64,000 bases of DNA. It comes from CAWUKT01 sp963923035. Lineage in GTDB: Bacteria; Bacteroidota; Bacteroidia; J057; JADKCL01. This document shows positions 51,066 to 61,639 of this stretch, one piece after another. The stretch covers positions 62,001 through 126,000 of the forward strand of contig CAWUKT010000004.1 in NCBI GenBank assembly GCA_963923035.1. The letters are read 5' to 3'. The notes beneath the pieces were generated by a model. The model had not been told where the DNA came from. It saw only the letters and a list, made by a program, of their open reading frames with translations, and ran no database searches. Position 1 is the stretch's first letter. Every line of letters starts with the position of its first letter. The position numbers were made by a program, and so were the translations under genes.

Positions 51066-51311
51066 GCCTGAATTTATAAATTAATTCCAAAAGGTCAGGA
51101 AAAAGTGTCTGAGACTTCCCAAAGAATGGGTCGAAATGCTCGGAGCAGCCCCTCATTTTCTCCCGAATCCTTTTGAACCTCCCATTCCCCTAAAAGCCTA
51201 TTTTTTCCCCTTCCCAACAAAAAATCCCTTCAAAATGGCCCACGCAAAATGAATTCTCTTTTCTTTGTCTTTGGTGATAGCAACAATGCCTCCAGCAGGC
51301 GCATAAAGATC

Positions 51312-54300
51312 ATGGTCAAGTTTATTCTCTCCTTTTTATCGTTGGTCGGTCTATTCCTGACGGCCCAATCTCAAATGGCCTCCAATTTGGTGCCGCTGAA
51401 TTCGGCAACCCATACCGCCGTCCAAAATGGCTCCTGGTTCGATCCAAATACCTGGGATGCCGGCTCCGTTCCCGGGGACGCCGCCATTGTGGTCATTCCC
51501 TTCGGCACAACCGTGACTTACGAAGGCCAATCCACAGCGCATATTTTTGCGATTCGTGTAGATGGAGTCTTTGAGTGCCAACAATCCAATGCGGCTGACA
51601 CCACCCGATTGCGGTTCGATACCTTTGTGGCCGGGCACATGTCCTGGGTCCGATTTGAGGCCGATGGTCCATCCGATGGCAATATTGTGGTGGAAATGGC
51701 TCCATTTCCCATCGAAGCCCACAAAGCCGGAACCAGCGGTTATTCTCAGAATTGGAATGCGGCTGCTACTTCCCATTTCACCGATGGCGATTCTGTTTTC
51801 CAGGTCACCTACTCGGTCGGCCCTGACAACCGGTTCAACTCCTACACCGATGCCCTCGCGGGCAATACTTCAGTGACCGAAACCAGCCGGATGCAAGTCG
51901 ACGATGGCCCCGGGGTCTGGGGACGGTACCAATGGGACTCCACCCAATTGTCGCTGGGTATGGTCGTGATGGGGCAAATAGAAATTCGGGGACAGGAAAA
52001 ATTGAACATGGCCCGGCTCTCCCAAGATGCCCTGCGCAACCAGGCGCTCCTCCAACTCGATTCGTTGCCCTGGGGCTGGGAAATTGGCGACTCGTTGGTG
52101 GTTACCCGAGGCGGGAATCTGGGGGCGTCCCAGAATGGCAAGGACGTAGTCGCCATTCAATCCATTTCGGGAAGTACAGTCACCTGCACTTCCAATCTCA
52201 ACCGCAACCACGAAGGCCGCTTGCAGGACGATCTGCACTGCTACGTCGGAAATTTGACCCGCAATATCACTTTTCGTTCCCTCCAACCCGATTCCATTAC
52301 CCACCGCGGCCACTTCATGGTGATGCACAACGATTCCAATGTTGTGGTGGAAAACGCCAGTTTCCGCGACCTGGGCCGCACCGACAAGTCCCGTTTGCTG
52401 GACGATATGGTCTGGAGTCACTGGCTGCAACCAAAGGTTTTCCGGTCCAAGATTTCGGCCCTGGGGCAGGAATGTGCCGAGATGGCCCTGCTCCCCCACC
52501 GGGACGTCACCAATATGCGCGGCCGTTACTCCATTCACCTGCACAAAACCGGCGCCACTTTCAATTCCAAGCTGGTGGAGGTCACGGGCAATGTGATCTG
52601 GGGCAATCCGGGCTGGGGCATCACCCACCACGACGCCTACGCGGACGTCTCCCGGAATGTGGTCTACCAGGTGACCGGGGCGGGCATTGTATCGGAGTCG
52701 GGCAGTGAAATGGGATTTTGGGATGACAACCTGGTCGTGGACGTGCAGAAGGGCCACAATACGGATGTGTACGAAGCCGCTTTGTTCCACGACGATTACC
52801 TGTATTCCGGCCAGGGATTGGGGATGAAAGGCCGGGCGGTGGTGTGCCGGGGCAATGTCATCGCCAATGCCAACCAGGGCGTCGGTGTCCTGAACATGAA
52901 TCCCTCAGTCAACAACCTGGACCGGGTCGATCCGGTCGCCCTGGCCCATTTTCGGCCGGGATTCCAGTTCGATCAGTTTCCACTGGACCAGAATGGGTAC
53001 AGTGTGGAGGGCGACGGCGTGATGCCGGTCGAGGTGGCGTTGATCATGGAAAATACGACGGTCATCAATTGCTACCAGGGGCTCCGCTCGATCGAGCGGG
53101 ACATGGGCGTGAACCACGAATCGCGCTCCATCTTTGATGGCTACCGTTGCTGGGGCATCAGCCAGGGCCTTTCGATCACCTACCAGGCCGATTATTCGTT
53201 CAAGGACGTCTTCATTTCCGGCCGGAATTCGAATGCCATTGGGGCGTTTCTGTGGAAGCACTCCCACAACCACGTCTTTGACGGGATCAAGATGGTGGAC
53301 CTCGCCTATGGGGTGACGGTCTCGAAGCTGGTGGAAAATGGGAACAACCAAAAGACCCGTAACAACGGGTTCACGCCCTGGTATTTCATTGACCTGGACA
53401 CGGCGAATGTGGGCCAGTTCTACGAAATCCTCAAAGAGAACACCTCTACCTCAACCGTTTACGACGAACACGGCGACAACCCGATTCACCTTTCTTCCCA
53501 GGACCTTGTTTCCCGTCCCACCACCTTTACCATTCTGGACTCCTCCCAGTTGGCCGTCGATGTCGGCGGCGGCGACCTTCAATTCGAGGTAGACGGGGTC
53601 GTCACGGATGATCTTGGCAGTTATGACATGGGAATCAAACAGGCCTGGGCCCAGGGCACCTTGCGGCTGGATTATCCCCAACGCATCTACGAATTTGCCT
53701 CCCTGCCCAAGTTTGAGGAATATCTCCAGCAGCACGGCGTGTACAAGGACACCAGCAACAACGACCAGTTGTACTTCATCGTGGACGAATGGCTCCCGAA
53801 TCGGCGGTCCTACGATTATACCCGCTTTCCGATCCGGATCAATATCCTGAACGCCCCGGCCACGGGCGTCTATGCCAATCCCATGATCGAGTCGCCGCCT
53901 CAGTTGACGCCGCAGTACCGGCTGGTCAGCCGGATGGCGAGCGCATCCCAGAGCAGCACGGATACCACGCTCCAGTACCAGGGCACGCCCATCGACGCCG
54001 GGGCCTGGAAGGCCACCGACGGCAACAACAACGGCCGCATCAATGTCCAGTTTTACCAGCAAGGGCTGGTTCCGGTGGGGAGCTTTGCCGCCACCGAAGT
54101 CGAGCTGGAACCCTGGTTTGACCTCGACCTGGGAGAGCTCAGCGACATTGAATTCATCGACATCTGGAACACAGTCGAGTTGAATGGGGCTGATATTGAG
54201 CAACCTTCCCCCCATTTCCGCAATTTCTACGTCCTGATTTCCGATTCTGCCTTCATGGACTCCACCCTGTCCCACGCGCGCCTGCAGGCCAGTCATGAAT

Positions 54301-55076
54301 ATTTCAAGGATTCCATTCCCAGCCGGAAATTCTCCTTGAACCATTTGGGTGCCGTGGGTCGGTACGTGCGGATCATGGGCGTGGGAACAGGAAAATTGGC
54401 GATGGCCGAGGTGGAGGTAGTCGGGAAAACGTATATCGATTCGACGTGCATCCCCATTCCGGTGGGGACCGAGGTGGTCGTCGCGTGTGATTCCTTTACG
54501 TGGGGCAATGGAACCACCTATTATGCGAGTGGCCTGGCGCAAGATACCTTGGTCAGCAGCTTAGGCTGTGACAGCCTCGTCACCCTGGACCTCACCATCC
54601 AACACCTGGATGCCCAAATTTCATTGACAGGATCCAATTTGGAGGTGAATGTCCCCGGCGATTCCATCCAGTGGATCGGTTGCAATGGCAATCTGGCCAT
54701 TGCCGGCGCCAATGGCCAGATGTTTAGCCCAGCCAGTAGCGGAACTTATGCCGCGGTCGTCTATGAAAATAGCTGTGTCGACACCAGCAACTGCCTCACG
54801 GTGACTATTACCGGCCATTCCTCCGCATTGTCCGAATCCATCAAACTCTACCCCAATCCCAATTCCGGGACCTTTTTCCTTGATCTCCCGGCTGAAATGG
54901 AGGAAGCCAAGCTGACGATTTACGATGCCAGGGGATTGGCCATTTCCCCCTCCCAAACCCTTGTCCCCGGAAAGAATGAAATCCACCTGGACTTGGCTGC
55001 GGGGGTCTATTCGGCAGTGGTCCACGGCCGCTACCTCCACAAGGTCCTGCAATTTATCGTCCAAGCAACAGACTAA
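51312..55076 (+). CDS. Large secreted G8-domain/beta-helix protein with discoidin-like and T9SS domains
   Basis: 1254 residues from the ATG at 51312, where a signal peptide begins (MVKFILSFLSLVGLFLTAQS). A G8 domain follows (GSWFDPNTWDAGSVPGDAAI to FECQQSNA), then a long region of right-handed beta-helix type (NVVVENASFRDLGR, GNVIWGNPGWGITHHDAYAD), as in CEMIP/TMEM2-like proteins. A discoidin-like segment (SRMASASQSS to VRIMGVGTGKLAMAEVEVVG) precedes a T9SS domain (IKLYPNPNSGTFFLDL to LQFIVQATD). Relatives act on polysaccharides such as hyaluronan; for this protein a glycan-related surface role is inference. The frame is open to 51249. Confidence 0.82.
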   Translation: MVKFILSFLSLVGLFLTAQSQMASNLVPLNSATHTAVQNGSWFDPNTWDAGSVPGDAAIVVIPFGTTVTYEGQSTAHIFAIRVDGVFECQQSNAADTTRLRFDTFVAGHMSWVRFEADGPSDGNIVVEMAPFPIEAHKAGTSGYSQNWNAAATSHFTDGDSVFQVTYSVGPDNRFNSYTDALAGNTSVTETSRMQVDDGPGVWGRYQWDSTQLSLGMVVMGQIEIRGQEKLNMARLSQDALRNQALLQLDSLPWGWEIGDSLVVTRGGNLGASQNGKDVVAIQSISGSTVTCTSNLNRNHEGRLQDDLHCYVGNLTRNITFRSLQPDSITHRGHFMVMHNDSNVVVENASFRDLGRTDKSRLLDDMVWSHWLQPKVFRSKISALGQECAEMALLPHRDVTNMRGRYSIHLHKTGATFNSKLVEVTGNVIWGNPGWGITHHDAYADVSRNVVYQVTGAGIVSESGSEMGFWDDNLVVDVQKGHNTDVYEAALFHDDYLYSGQGLGMKGRAVVCRGNVIANANQGVGVLNMNPSVNNLDRVDPVALAHFRPGFQFDQFPLDQNGYSVEGDGVMPVEVALIMENTTVINCYQGLRSIERDMGVNHESRSIFDGYRCWGISQGLSITYQADYSFKDVFISGRNSNAIGAFLWKHSHNHVFDGIKMVDLAYGVTVSKLVENGNNQKTRNNGFTPWYFIDLDTANVGQFYEILKENTSTSTVYDEHGDNPIHLSSQDLVSRPTTFTILDSSQLAVDVGGGDLQFEVDGVVTDDLGSYDMGIKQAWAQGTLRLDYPQRIYEFASLPKFEEYLQQHGVYKDTSNNDQLYFIVDEWLPNRRSYDYTRFPIRINILNAPATGVYANPMIESPPQLTPQYRLVSRMASASQSSTDTTLQYQGTPIDAGAWKATDGNNNGRINVQFYQQGLVPVGSFAATEVELEPWFDLDLGELSDIEFIDIWNTVELNGADIEQPSPHFRNFYVLISDSAFMDSTLSHARLQASHEYFKDSIPSRKFSLNHLGAVGRYVRIMGVGTGKLAMAEVEVVGKTYIDSTCIPIPVGTEVVVACDSFTWGNGTTYYASGLAQDTLVSSLGCDSLVTLDLTIQHLDAQISLTGSNLEVNVPGDSIQWIGCNGNLAIAGANGQMFSPASSGTYAAVVYENSCVDTSNCLTVTITGHSSALSESIKLYPNPNSGTFFLDLPAEMEEAKLTIYDARGLAISPSQTLVPGKNEIHLDLAAGVYSAVVHGRYLHKVLQFIVQATD

Positions 55077-55239
55077 AACCAGGTTAAAATCGTCCTGATT
55101 GGTAACCCCTGCGCATTGGTGGAGGTGTGGCAGTTCCCTATGAATTTCCGGACCGAACGCAAGCGATGGCATGGGGACTTGGTGCATTTTTTTACACCTT
55201 TGCATCCTTCTAAAATCAACAATCCTTCAATCAAACTGC

Positions 55240-57021
55240 ATGACGAACGGGAGATTCTCTTTGTACCCCACCCTCATCTTGTTCCTATTTCTCGGCTCCT
55301 TTCAATCCACCCTGGCGACGTCCCCTGAATTTGCCCGGCTGGACTCCATTTTCAAGGTCAATTCCGGGGTCTATCCTCAGGAGAAGTTGGAGAAAATGGT
55401 CTTTGAAATGCGGTCCCTGGCCGTGGAGCCGCTTGAAATGGGCAAATCGGAGTTGCATACCAGCACCTTTCACCTGAACGGCAATCGGATTGGTCTGGCG
55501 TTGATCACGGCCCAAAAAGCGGTAGACATTTTCGACTCCCTGGACGAGGAGGAATTGACGGTGCTGGCCCTGATCCAGGAGGCCCGGATCCACCGAAAAC
55601 TGGGCGAAATGGGGAAAGTCGATGAGATCGAGGCCAGGATCATGCCTGTGGTGGAGTCTCTGCCCGACGGGAAAGCGAAATGGCTGGGGTTACGCTTGCG
55701 CAGCGCCAACGGGATTGACCACGGAAAATTGGATTCGGCCCATGTCTGGATCCGGCCGGCCATTGAGGTCGGAGAGCGGCTCGGCGACTCGATCATGATC
55801 GCGGGCGCCCGCTACGTCGATGCTGTCGCGTACCAATTGCAGGGCAAGCAGAAGCGGTCGCTCCAAATTCTGCGGGAAATCGAGCCGCATATCCAGGCCA
55901 CTCCGGATTACAGCATGCAGGTCCAGTTTTACAATTTTTTCGGCATGGTCTATATGTCGGTCCAACAAAATGAAAATGCCGTGGCCTGTTACCGGAAGGC
56001 CATTGCCATCTCCCGGGACCACCAGCTGCGCTGGCACGAAGGCACAGCGCTCAACAGCCTGGCCATTGGGCTGAAGGCGCTGGGCGATACGGCCGGGGCG
56101 ATCGAAGCCCACGAAGGCGCGCTGGACATCTCCATCGAATACAACCAGTTCAGCAATATCTCCTCCATCTGTTCGGGCCTGGCCGACATTTACATCGGGT
56201 TACAGGATTGGGAACAGGCCGGAACCTACGCCCAAAAGGGCCTCCGGTACGCCCGCGAGGCCAGAATGGCCCGGATGGAGGCCTATGCGCTGATGCGCGT
56301 CGCCATGGTGGACATGGCGCAGGAAGACTATGGCCATGCCCTGGACCAATTGGCCCAGGCCGATTCGATCACCCGCCTCAGCGGAAATTGGGCCCGGATT
56401 CGGGACATCAATGAGATGCGGGCGGAGGCCAGCGAACAATTGGGCGAAATGGAGGCCGCGCTCCATTTCCAACGCCTTGCGACGAGTGCCCAGGACAGCA
56501 TCGAATACATCAGTGCGAAGATGTATGCCGATTCTTTGCAATTGAGTCAGCCGGTGATTGTACAGGCGGATCCTTCTACGTCCAAGGACAGTGGATTGCT
56601 CTGGGCGCTGGTCGCTTTTGCCGGGATCGCCGTCGGAGCACTTTTCTTCTGGAGGTTCAGAAAGTCCTCTCCTCCGCCCGCACCGGAGCCCGCTGCGCCG
56701 GAAACTCCTCCCGCCGTGACGGCGGAGCACATCACCGGGGCCATCGAATCCCTCAAGGCCAATAAGGATTGGACCCAATTCATGCTCCAATTTGACCGCA
56801 TCTACCCCGGTTTGATGGCATCCATGGCCCAACGCCATCCCGACCTCACTCCCACCGACGTCCGTATCCTCGCCCTCTCCCGCTTGGGACTGAGTGCCGA
56901 CGAGACCGGAGAGATACTGGGCATCTCCACCGAGAGCGCCAAGAAAGCCCGCTACCGGACCCGCAAACGGCTGGGGCTGGCCTCCGATCAGAGCCTGATG
57001 CAGTACATGTTGCAGGGATAA
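55240..57021 (+). CDS. TPR-repeat membrane regulator with C-terminal helix-turn-helix
   Basis: 593 residues from the ATG at 55240, where a signal/anchor begins (SLYPTLILFLFLGSF). Tandem TPR-type helices run to about residue 430. A membrane helix (GLLWALVAFAGIAVGALFFW) and a proline-rich linker follow. The cytoplasmic C-terminus (LTPTDVRILALSRLGLSADE, TGEILGISTESAKKARYRTR) is a LuxR-like helix-turn-helix. This layout, sensor outside and HTH inside, is common in Bacteroidota. Signal and targets unknown. Confidence 0.85.
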   Translation: MTNGRFSLYPTLILFLFLGSFQSTLATSPEFARLDSIFKVNSGVYPQEKLEKMVFEMRSLAVEPLEMGKSELHTSTFHLNGNRIGLALITAQKAVDIFDSLDEEELTVLALIQEARIHRKLGEMGKVDEIEARIMPVVESLPDGKAKWLGLRLRSANGIDHGKLDSAHVWIRPAIEVGERLGDSIMIAGARYVDAVAYQLQGKQKRSLQILREIEPHIQATPDYSMQVQFYNFFGMVYMSVQQNENAVACYRKAIAISRDHQLRWHEGTALNSLAIGLKALGDTAGAIEAHEGALDISIEYNQFSNISSICSGLADIYIGLQDWEQAGTYAQKGLRYAREARMARMEAYALMRVAMVDMAQEDYGHALDQLAQADSITRLSGNWARIRDINEMRAEASEQLGEMEAALHFQRLATSAQDSIEYISAKMYADSLQLSQPVIVQADPSTSKDSGLLWALVAFAGIAVGALFFWRFRKSSPPPAPEPAAPETPPAVTAEHITGAIESLKANKDWTQFMLQFDRIYPGLMASMAQRHPDLTPTDVRILALSRLGLSADETGEILGISTESAKKARYRTRKRLGLASDQSLMQYMLQG

Positions 57022-57240
57022 TTTTTCAGTTTGGGAATGGGGGCTTGGAAATGGGCGCGGATAATTGGGGGATGGTCCGATTTGGAGCCCGGACAATAGG
57101 GGGACAGACCGGGGATTCCGCCCTAAAATGGCCCATTGGCCGTTTTTCGTCCTTTTCTCCCCCTTGATCTCCGCATTGGGATTGGTCAATATTGGGCATG
57201 GGAATTCCCCATTTCAATCTATCACCAAACCCTCATTTTC

Positions 57241-58866
57241 ATGATTCAATCCCTCAAACGTACCTGTTTGCTTATTGCTTTGTGCCTGGCTACCGGTTCT
57301 ATGTTTGCCCAGTACGAACCCGCCACTGCTCCCGAAACCATGTACGACAACCTGATGCCTTCCTCTTGTTCTTTCAACGATGTCGGGACCGATACCCGCG
57401 ACGGCAACAGTGGGCTGGGGTACGGCTATGGAAGCCCCCACTACGCCAATTACCTCAATGTCACGGTCAACAGTTGCATCGGTTCCATGGGCACTCCGGG
57501 CTTTTACTGGAAGAGTAGCCACGGCACCAATGGCAGCGACAGCCTTCCGGTAGATGCCCAGGATCCCGATGTGGTGCTGGTCTCCCCGGGTGGCGATGCC
57601 CTTCCCAGCGATATTGACGATGTCTGGGCAATTGCAGTGTACTATTCGGCCTCGAATGGCGGCTATTGCATGAGCGTCGCTGAATTCATCCCTGGTGTTT
57701 GGACCTTTACGCCCCTTTCCCCTCCTATTCTCATTCACCCCTTTGTTCCCGCTGGTTACGAACCTCATATCAACATCGATTCGGATCATTTTGGTCGGTA
57801 TGCGGTTGTGATGCAGGAAAATGGGGGCATCGTCAGCAAGACGCAGACCCTGTTTTCCGTCCCCACTGTCCCCACCAATGCGGCTTTCCAGCCAGGACTC
57901 ATTGAACCGGACATTGCCTGCCTCCACAATTCTGCCTACCAATCGAATATCGTGGCGTTGACGGAGAGCCGCAACAAGTACCGGGCCTATACCCGGGAAT
58001 ATCTGGGCACCATCTGGAGCCCTTATTTTTCCCCGGTCATGCCGGAACTCTACGAGCCGCGCATTGCCGCTCCCTCCAGTGGCCTGCTTAATGAATACGC
58101 GGTGACGGTGGGCCGGAAGTATCCGGTGGGCCCGGATGTCCATTTCGACATCATCTTCCAGGTGGACGAGGGCCCCATTTCCTACGCCAATACCGGCGCG
58201 GCGGGCTTTCCTCCGGCCATCAACGTGAACAACAGCAATGTTTTGCCCTGCATCACCTATACCTACCACTGGTCGGGCGGCTCCCTGCTCGAACAGATTT
58301 CCCTGGGTTGGCATGTCGAGGCCATCGATGGCGTCCTCCCGCTGCCGAACCAACCGCGCACCTTCGTGGGCCTGGACATTGCCCCGACCTCTCCCTACTC
58401 CCCCACCACGCCCACCGAATACCTCGACATCTCCAATCTCAATGGCGAGAACAACGAATCGGTCATGGCCATTTCGGGGCGCTATACCACCTGGGCCAAG
58501 TCGGCGGCCTTCACCTACGAAAACAATTATGTCGGCTTTGGAGAGTACCTGATGTGGAAAATCCAATCCGCTGGTGCTCCCAGCTGGAAGACGGCTCCGT
58601 CCGCCGAACTGGAAGCAGATTTGAAAAATGACCTTCAGCTGTACCCCAATCCCGCCGATGACCTCGTCCATCTGAAGATTGACCGTGGCGCTGACGGCTA
58701 CCGGATTGAGGTGACCAATCAATTGGGGCAGGTGGTCTTGCGCCAGTCCACTTCCGCGGATGTGACGGCCCTTTCCGTGGCCGATTTACCCGCAGGACTG
58801 TATACGGTGAAGCTCACCGATCCGGAAACGCAGGTGTCCCACCACGCGAAGTTTGTTCGGCGATGA
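57241..58866 (+). CDS. Secreted protein of unknown function with T9SS sorting domain
   Basis: 541 residues from the ATG at 57241, with signal peptide SLKRTCLLIALCLATGSMFAQ. The middle (about 30-440) is rich in Tyr, Ser, Pro and Asn; I do not recognise a domain. The end LQLYPNPADDLVHLKIDRG to SHHAKFVRR is a type A T9SS domain. It is probably a surface or released protein; function cannot be named. Confidence 0.8.
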   Translation: MIQSLKRTCLLIALCLATGSMFAQYEPATAPETMYDNLMPSSCSFNDVGTDTRDGNSGLGYGYGSPHYANYLNVTVNSCIGSMGTPGFYWKSSHGTNGSDSLPVDAQDPDVVLVSPGGDALPSDIDDVWAIAVYYSASNGGYCMSVAEFIPGVWTFTPLSPPILIHPFVPAGYEPHINIDSDHFGRYAVVMQENGGIVSKTQTLFSVPTVPTNAAFQPGLIEPDIACLHNSAYQSNIVALTESRNKYRAYTREYLGTIWSPYFSPVMPELYEPRIAAPSSGLLNEYAVTVGRKYPVGPDVHFDIIFQVDEGPISYANTGAAGFPPAINVNNSNVLPCITYTYHWSGGSLLEQISLGWHVEAIDGVLPLPNQPRTFVGLDIAPTSPYSPTTPTEYLDISNLNGENNESVMAISGRYTTWAKSAAFTYENNYVGFGEYLMWKIQSAGAPSWKTAPSAELEADLKNDLQLYPNPADDLVHLKIDRGADGYRIEVTNQLGQVVLRQSTSADVTALSVADLPAGLYTVKLTDPETQVSHHAKFVRR

Positions 58867-58897
58867 TTCTCAGCTGATCGGACTTTCGATGAGTAAG

Positions 58898-58931
58898 ATT
58901 CCCAATGGCCGTTGTTTTGGCCATTGGGAAT
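58898..58931. terminator. Hairpin between convergent genes, likely bidirectional terminator
   Basis: ATTCCCAATGGCC and GGCCATTGGGAAT are exact complements around an 8-base loop. No T-run follows, but the position between convergent genes fits termination. Confidence 0.6.
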
Positions 58932-58977
58932 GCTCGTTGCAAGGGTGAGATTGGGTCGGAATCCCTCCCTTCCAGGC

Positions 58978-60858
58978 TCAGGTATAGGGCAATTCAACCA
59001 AAATAAAAGTCCCTTTGCCCGGCTCACTCTTCAACTCGATTTTTCCTTCCAGCACCATGAGGTATTGGCGGATGGACGCCAGCCCATTGGCCTTTTGAAA
59101 GTCTTCCTTGTTGCCTCCCTTTCCATTGTCCTCGGCCCTGATCGTGAGGGTCCCACTGTTCTCGATCACTTCCAGCCAGAGTTGGCTGGCTTGGGCGTGT
59201 TTCAATGTGTTGGTCATCACTTCCTGGACAATCCGATAGGCCAGGGTCCGCGCGTTCAACGGAAGGGCGGAGGGAGATGGGTAGTGGTAGTCAACCTTCA
59301 GGCCTTCGGGAGTCCGGTTGATCAGGTTTTGGAGGGAAAGGTCCAAACCGGCGGGATCGCTGAGGCTGCTGGGCATCAGGTCGTAAGAAATGCTCCGTAC
59401 CTTTTGGATACTGTCTTTCAACAGGTTCATAGACAGGTAAATCGCCCCCCGAATGCCCTCGTTGACCCCCTGGGCCGTCTTTGCCTGGATTCCCATCAGG
59501 GAAAAACGAATCGAGACCAGCAAGTTCTGCACTTCGTCGTGGAGTTGCCGGGCCACCAGCTTTCTTACATTTTCCTGACTCGCCCAAATCTCACGGCTCA
59601 TTTCACTCTTCAATTGCTGCTGTTCCTGAAGGTTTCGAATGATTTGCGCCTGTTTTTCTGAGTTGGCGACTTTCAAGTTGAACACCTGACGCCCGAGGGC
59701 ATAGGACAGGATCACATCGCTGAGAACGGTCCCGATAAAACGCGACAGGATTTCAGCAATTTCCCCCAGGTAAATGAGGTTGGCGTGGAGGAGGGAATGG
59801 ACAATTGAGCTGAGGCCAGTGGCGAGGGTCCCGATTCCGTAGTAGACAATCAGTGGGTATTTGATTTGGCTGCTTCGGTAAATGAGATAGCCGGTGAACA
59901 AAAGGCCCCATACCACCATTCCCACCACGAGAACAAGGGCGAATTTGAGGTAAAAAAGGGAAATGATGTAGACCAATGTCACCGGGATCAATTGGAGGCA
60001 CCACCACCTGTCCAGCCGGGGAAAGTGAACCGGCGTTTCCAAGAGGTCCCGCACCATGAACAGGACAAAAACGCACAGGAGGTAGTTCTGGAAGCCCAGC
60101 GCATGGCGTTCAAATGCTGGCAAATATTCCCACGTACCCAATAGCGGACCGTAAAAGCCGGCGGTGCGAATCGTCTCTAAGGCCACCAGAAAGACGGTGA
60201 TCAAGTAGAATCGGTACCGTTTCTCCCGGACGGAGAGGTAGAAAAAGAGGTTGTAGATGAAAATGAAGAATAAAATTGTGAGGATGACCAGGTTGATCCC
60301 GGCGAGCAGGTATTGGTGCTTGTTGGTGGCGTCAAGGGAACCGTATTTTACGGAAACAAAGCGGGGGGACAACCCGTCCAGGTCCTGTTGGCTGAGCCTG
60401 GCCCAGCAGGTCTTGCGCTCCTTCGGGGCGAGGCTCAGGCGGATCAGAATGCTGTTGAAGAACGGGAAATCCCGCCGGCCGTAGGGGATGCTTTGCCCGC
60501 TTTCCCGGGGTTCCTCCTCCCCGGCCACAAAGAGCTGAACCAAGGTCCAGCGGTCAAATTCCAGGACGACCTCCCGGGCCTTTGGATCGGGGTTGACCAG
60601 CTCGAATCGCAGCCAATAAGCCGCGCCGTCACCGGCGGGAATGCGTCCGCCGCTTCCGGGTTGGAAGCGGGCCGAGGTTGGTGGCTCAGCCACCTGCTCC
60701 CATGACAGGGCCCCGGTGCTGTCCACCAAAAATTCAAATTCTTGTAGCGCGTGGATGCCCTCAGGTGCGAGGACATTGGCAAGCAGCTCCCCTGGGGGCG
60801 AAAGCAGCCATACGAACGAACACACGAGGGTTACCCATCGAATTCTATTGAAAGCCAT
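58978..60858 (-). CDS. 7TMR-DISM sensor histidine kinase (HisKA_3 type)
   Basis: 626 residues. An extracellular 7TMR-DISM sensor domain (about 30-170) is followed by seven membrane helices (about 180-390: INLVILTILFFIFIYNLFFY, YLLCVFVLFMV, VTLVYIISLFYLKFALVLVV). A NarX-like kinase core follows, with the phospho-acceptor His in RQLHDEVQN at about residue 440 and an ATPase domain with LAYRIVQEVMTNTLKHA and RAEDNGKGG. The NarL-type regulator gene lies divergently, 100 bases away, and is its obvious partner. Confidence 0.9.
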   Translation of the reverse strand: MAFNRIRWVTLVCSFVWLLSPPGELLANVLAPEGIHALQEFEFLVDSTGALSWEQVAEPPTSARFQPGSGGRIPAGDGAAYWLRFELVNPDPKAREVVLEFDRWTLVQLFVAGEEEPRESGQSIPYGRRDFPFFNSILIRLSLAPKERKTCWARLSQQDLDGLSPRFVSVKYGSLDATNKHQYLLAGINLVILTILFFIFIYNLFFYLSVREKRYRFYLITVFLVALETIRTAGFYGPLLGTWEYLPAFERHALGFQNYLLCVFVLFMVRDLLETPVHFPRLDRWWCLQLIPVTLVYIISLFYLKFALVLVVGMVVWGLLFTGYLIYRSSQIKYPLIVYYGIGTLATGLSSIVHSLLHANLIYLGEIAEILSRFIGTVLSDVILSYALGRQVFNLKVANSEKQAQIIRNLQEQQQLKSEMSREIWASQENVRKLVARQLHDEVQNLLVSIRFSLMGIQAKTAQGVNEGIRGAIYLSMNLLKDSIQKVRSISYDLMPSSLSDPAGLDLSLQNLINRTPEGLKVDYHYPSPSALPLNARTLAYRIVQEVMTNTLKHAQASQLWLEVIENSGTLTIRAEDNGKGGNKEDFQKANGLASIRQYLMVLEGKIELKSEPGKGTFILVELPYT

Positions 60859-60958
60859 ATACCTGAATGATTTAACCTTGAAACGCTGGCAATGATTACC
60901 TGTCCTCCAGAATACCGGACCTTTGTTAAATTACATTCGCCTTGCTATTTTCCCTACA

Positions 60959-61639
60959 ATGGGGGCAAAAATATCAAGCAATCACGTGAGGAAAATCTTT
61001 CTGGTGGACGATCATCCCTTATTGAGGGAGGGACTCCGCACCGTCCTCAACCATGAGCCAGACCTGCAAGTGGTGGGAGAAGCCGCCAATGGTGCTGAGG
61101 CCATTGCCGCGATGAAGGATCTGGAGGTCAATTTAGTGGTCATGGATTACCACCTCAAGGATGAACTCGGCCCCGAGGCCATCCACAACGTCAAGCAGCT
61201 ATATCCGGATGTTTTTTTCCTCGCCCTCTCCTCCTACGATGAAAAAGGCGTCATCCAAAAGATGGTCAAGGCCGGGGCCATCAGTTATGTGTTGAAGGAT
61301 GCAGAGCAAAGTGAACTCCTGATGGCCATTCGGGAAACGAGCCAGGGCAAATCCTGGTTCAGTCCCGAAATTTCGCGGATTCTGCTTCAGGATTTCCTGC
61401 CCAATCCCCAGCAGCAAATCCCCAATGCTCCGTTTAGTTGCACGCCCGAGGCATTGACCAAGCGGGAAATCGAGGTTCTCAAGTTGATTGTGGCGGAACA
61501 TACCAACCGGGAAATCGCGGAAATGCTGTTTATCAGTACCAAGACGGTTGAAAACCACCGTTCCAATCTTCTCTCGAAGATTGGGGCCCGCAATACGGCG
61601 GGCCTGGTCCGTTTTGCCCTGCATTTCCAGCTCTTCTGA
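60959..61639 (+). CDS. NarL/FixJ-family response regulator
   Basis: 226 residues from the ATG at 60959; a TTG at 60923 is in frame. The receiver has FLVDDHPLLREGL, the phospho-acceptor Asp at about 63 in LVVMDYHLKDE, and SYVLKDAEQSE. The LuxR-type HTH reads LTKREIEVLKLIVAEHTNRE and AEMLFISTKTVENHRSNLLS. Divergent from the HisKA_3 kinase gene, a standard partner type. The short shared intergenic region should hold both promoters. Confidence 0.93.
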   Translation: MGAKISSNHVRKIFLVDDHPLLREGLRTVLNHEPDLQVVGEAANGAEAIAAMKDLEVNLVVMDYHLKDELGPEAIHNVKQLYPDVFFLALSSYDEKGVIQKMVKAGAISYVLKDAEQSELLMAIRETSQGKSWFSPEISRILLQDFLPNPQQQIPNAPFSCTPEALTKREIEVLKLIVAEHTNREIAEMLFISTKTVENHRSNLLSKIGARNTAGLVRFALHFQLF

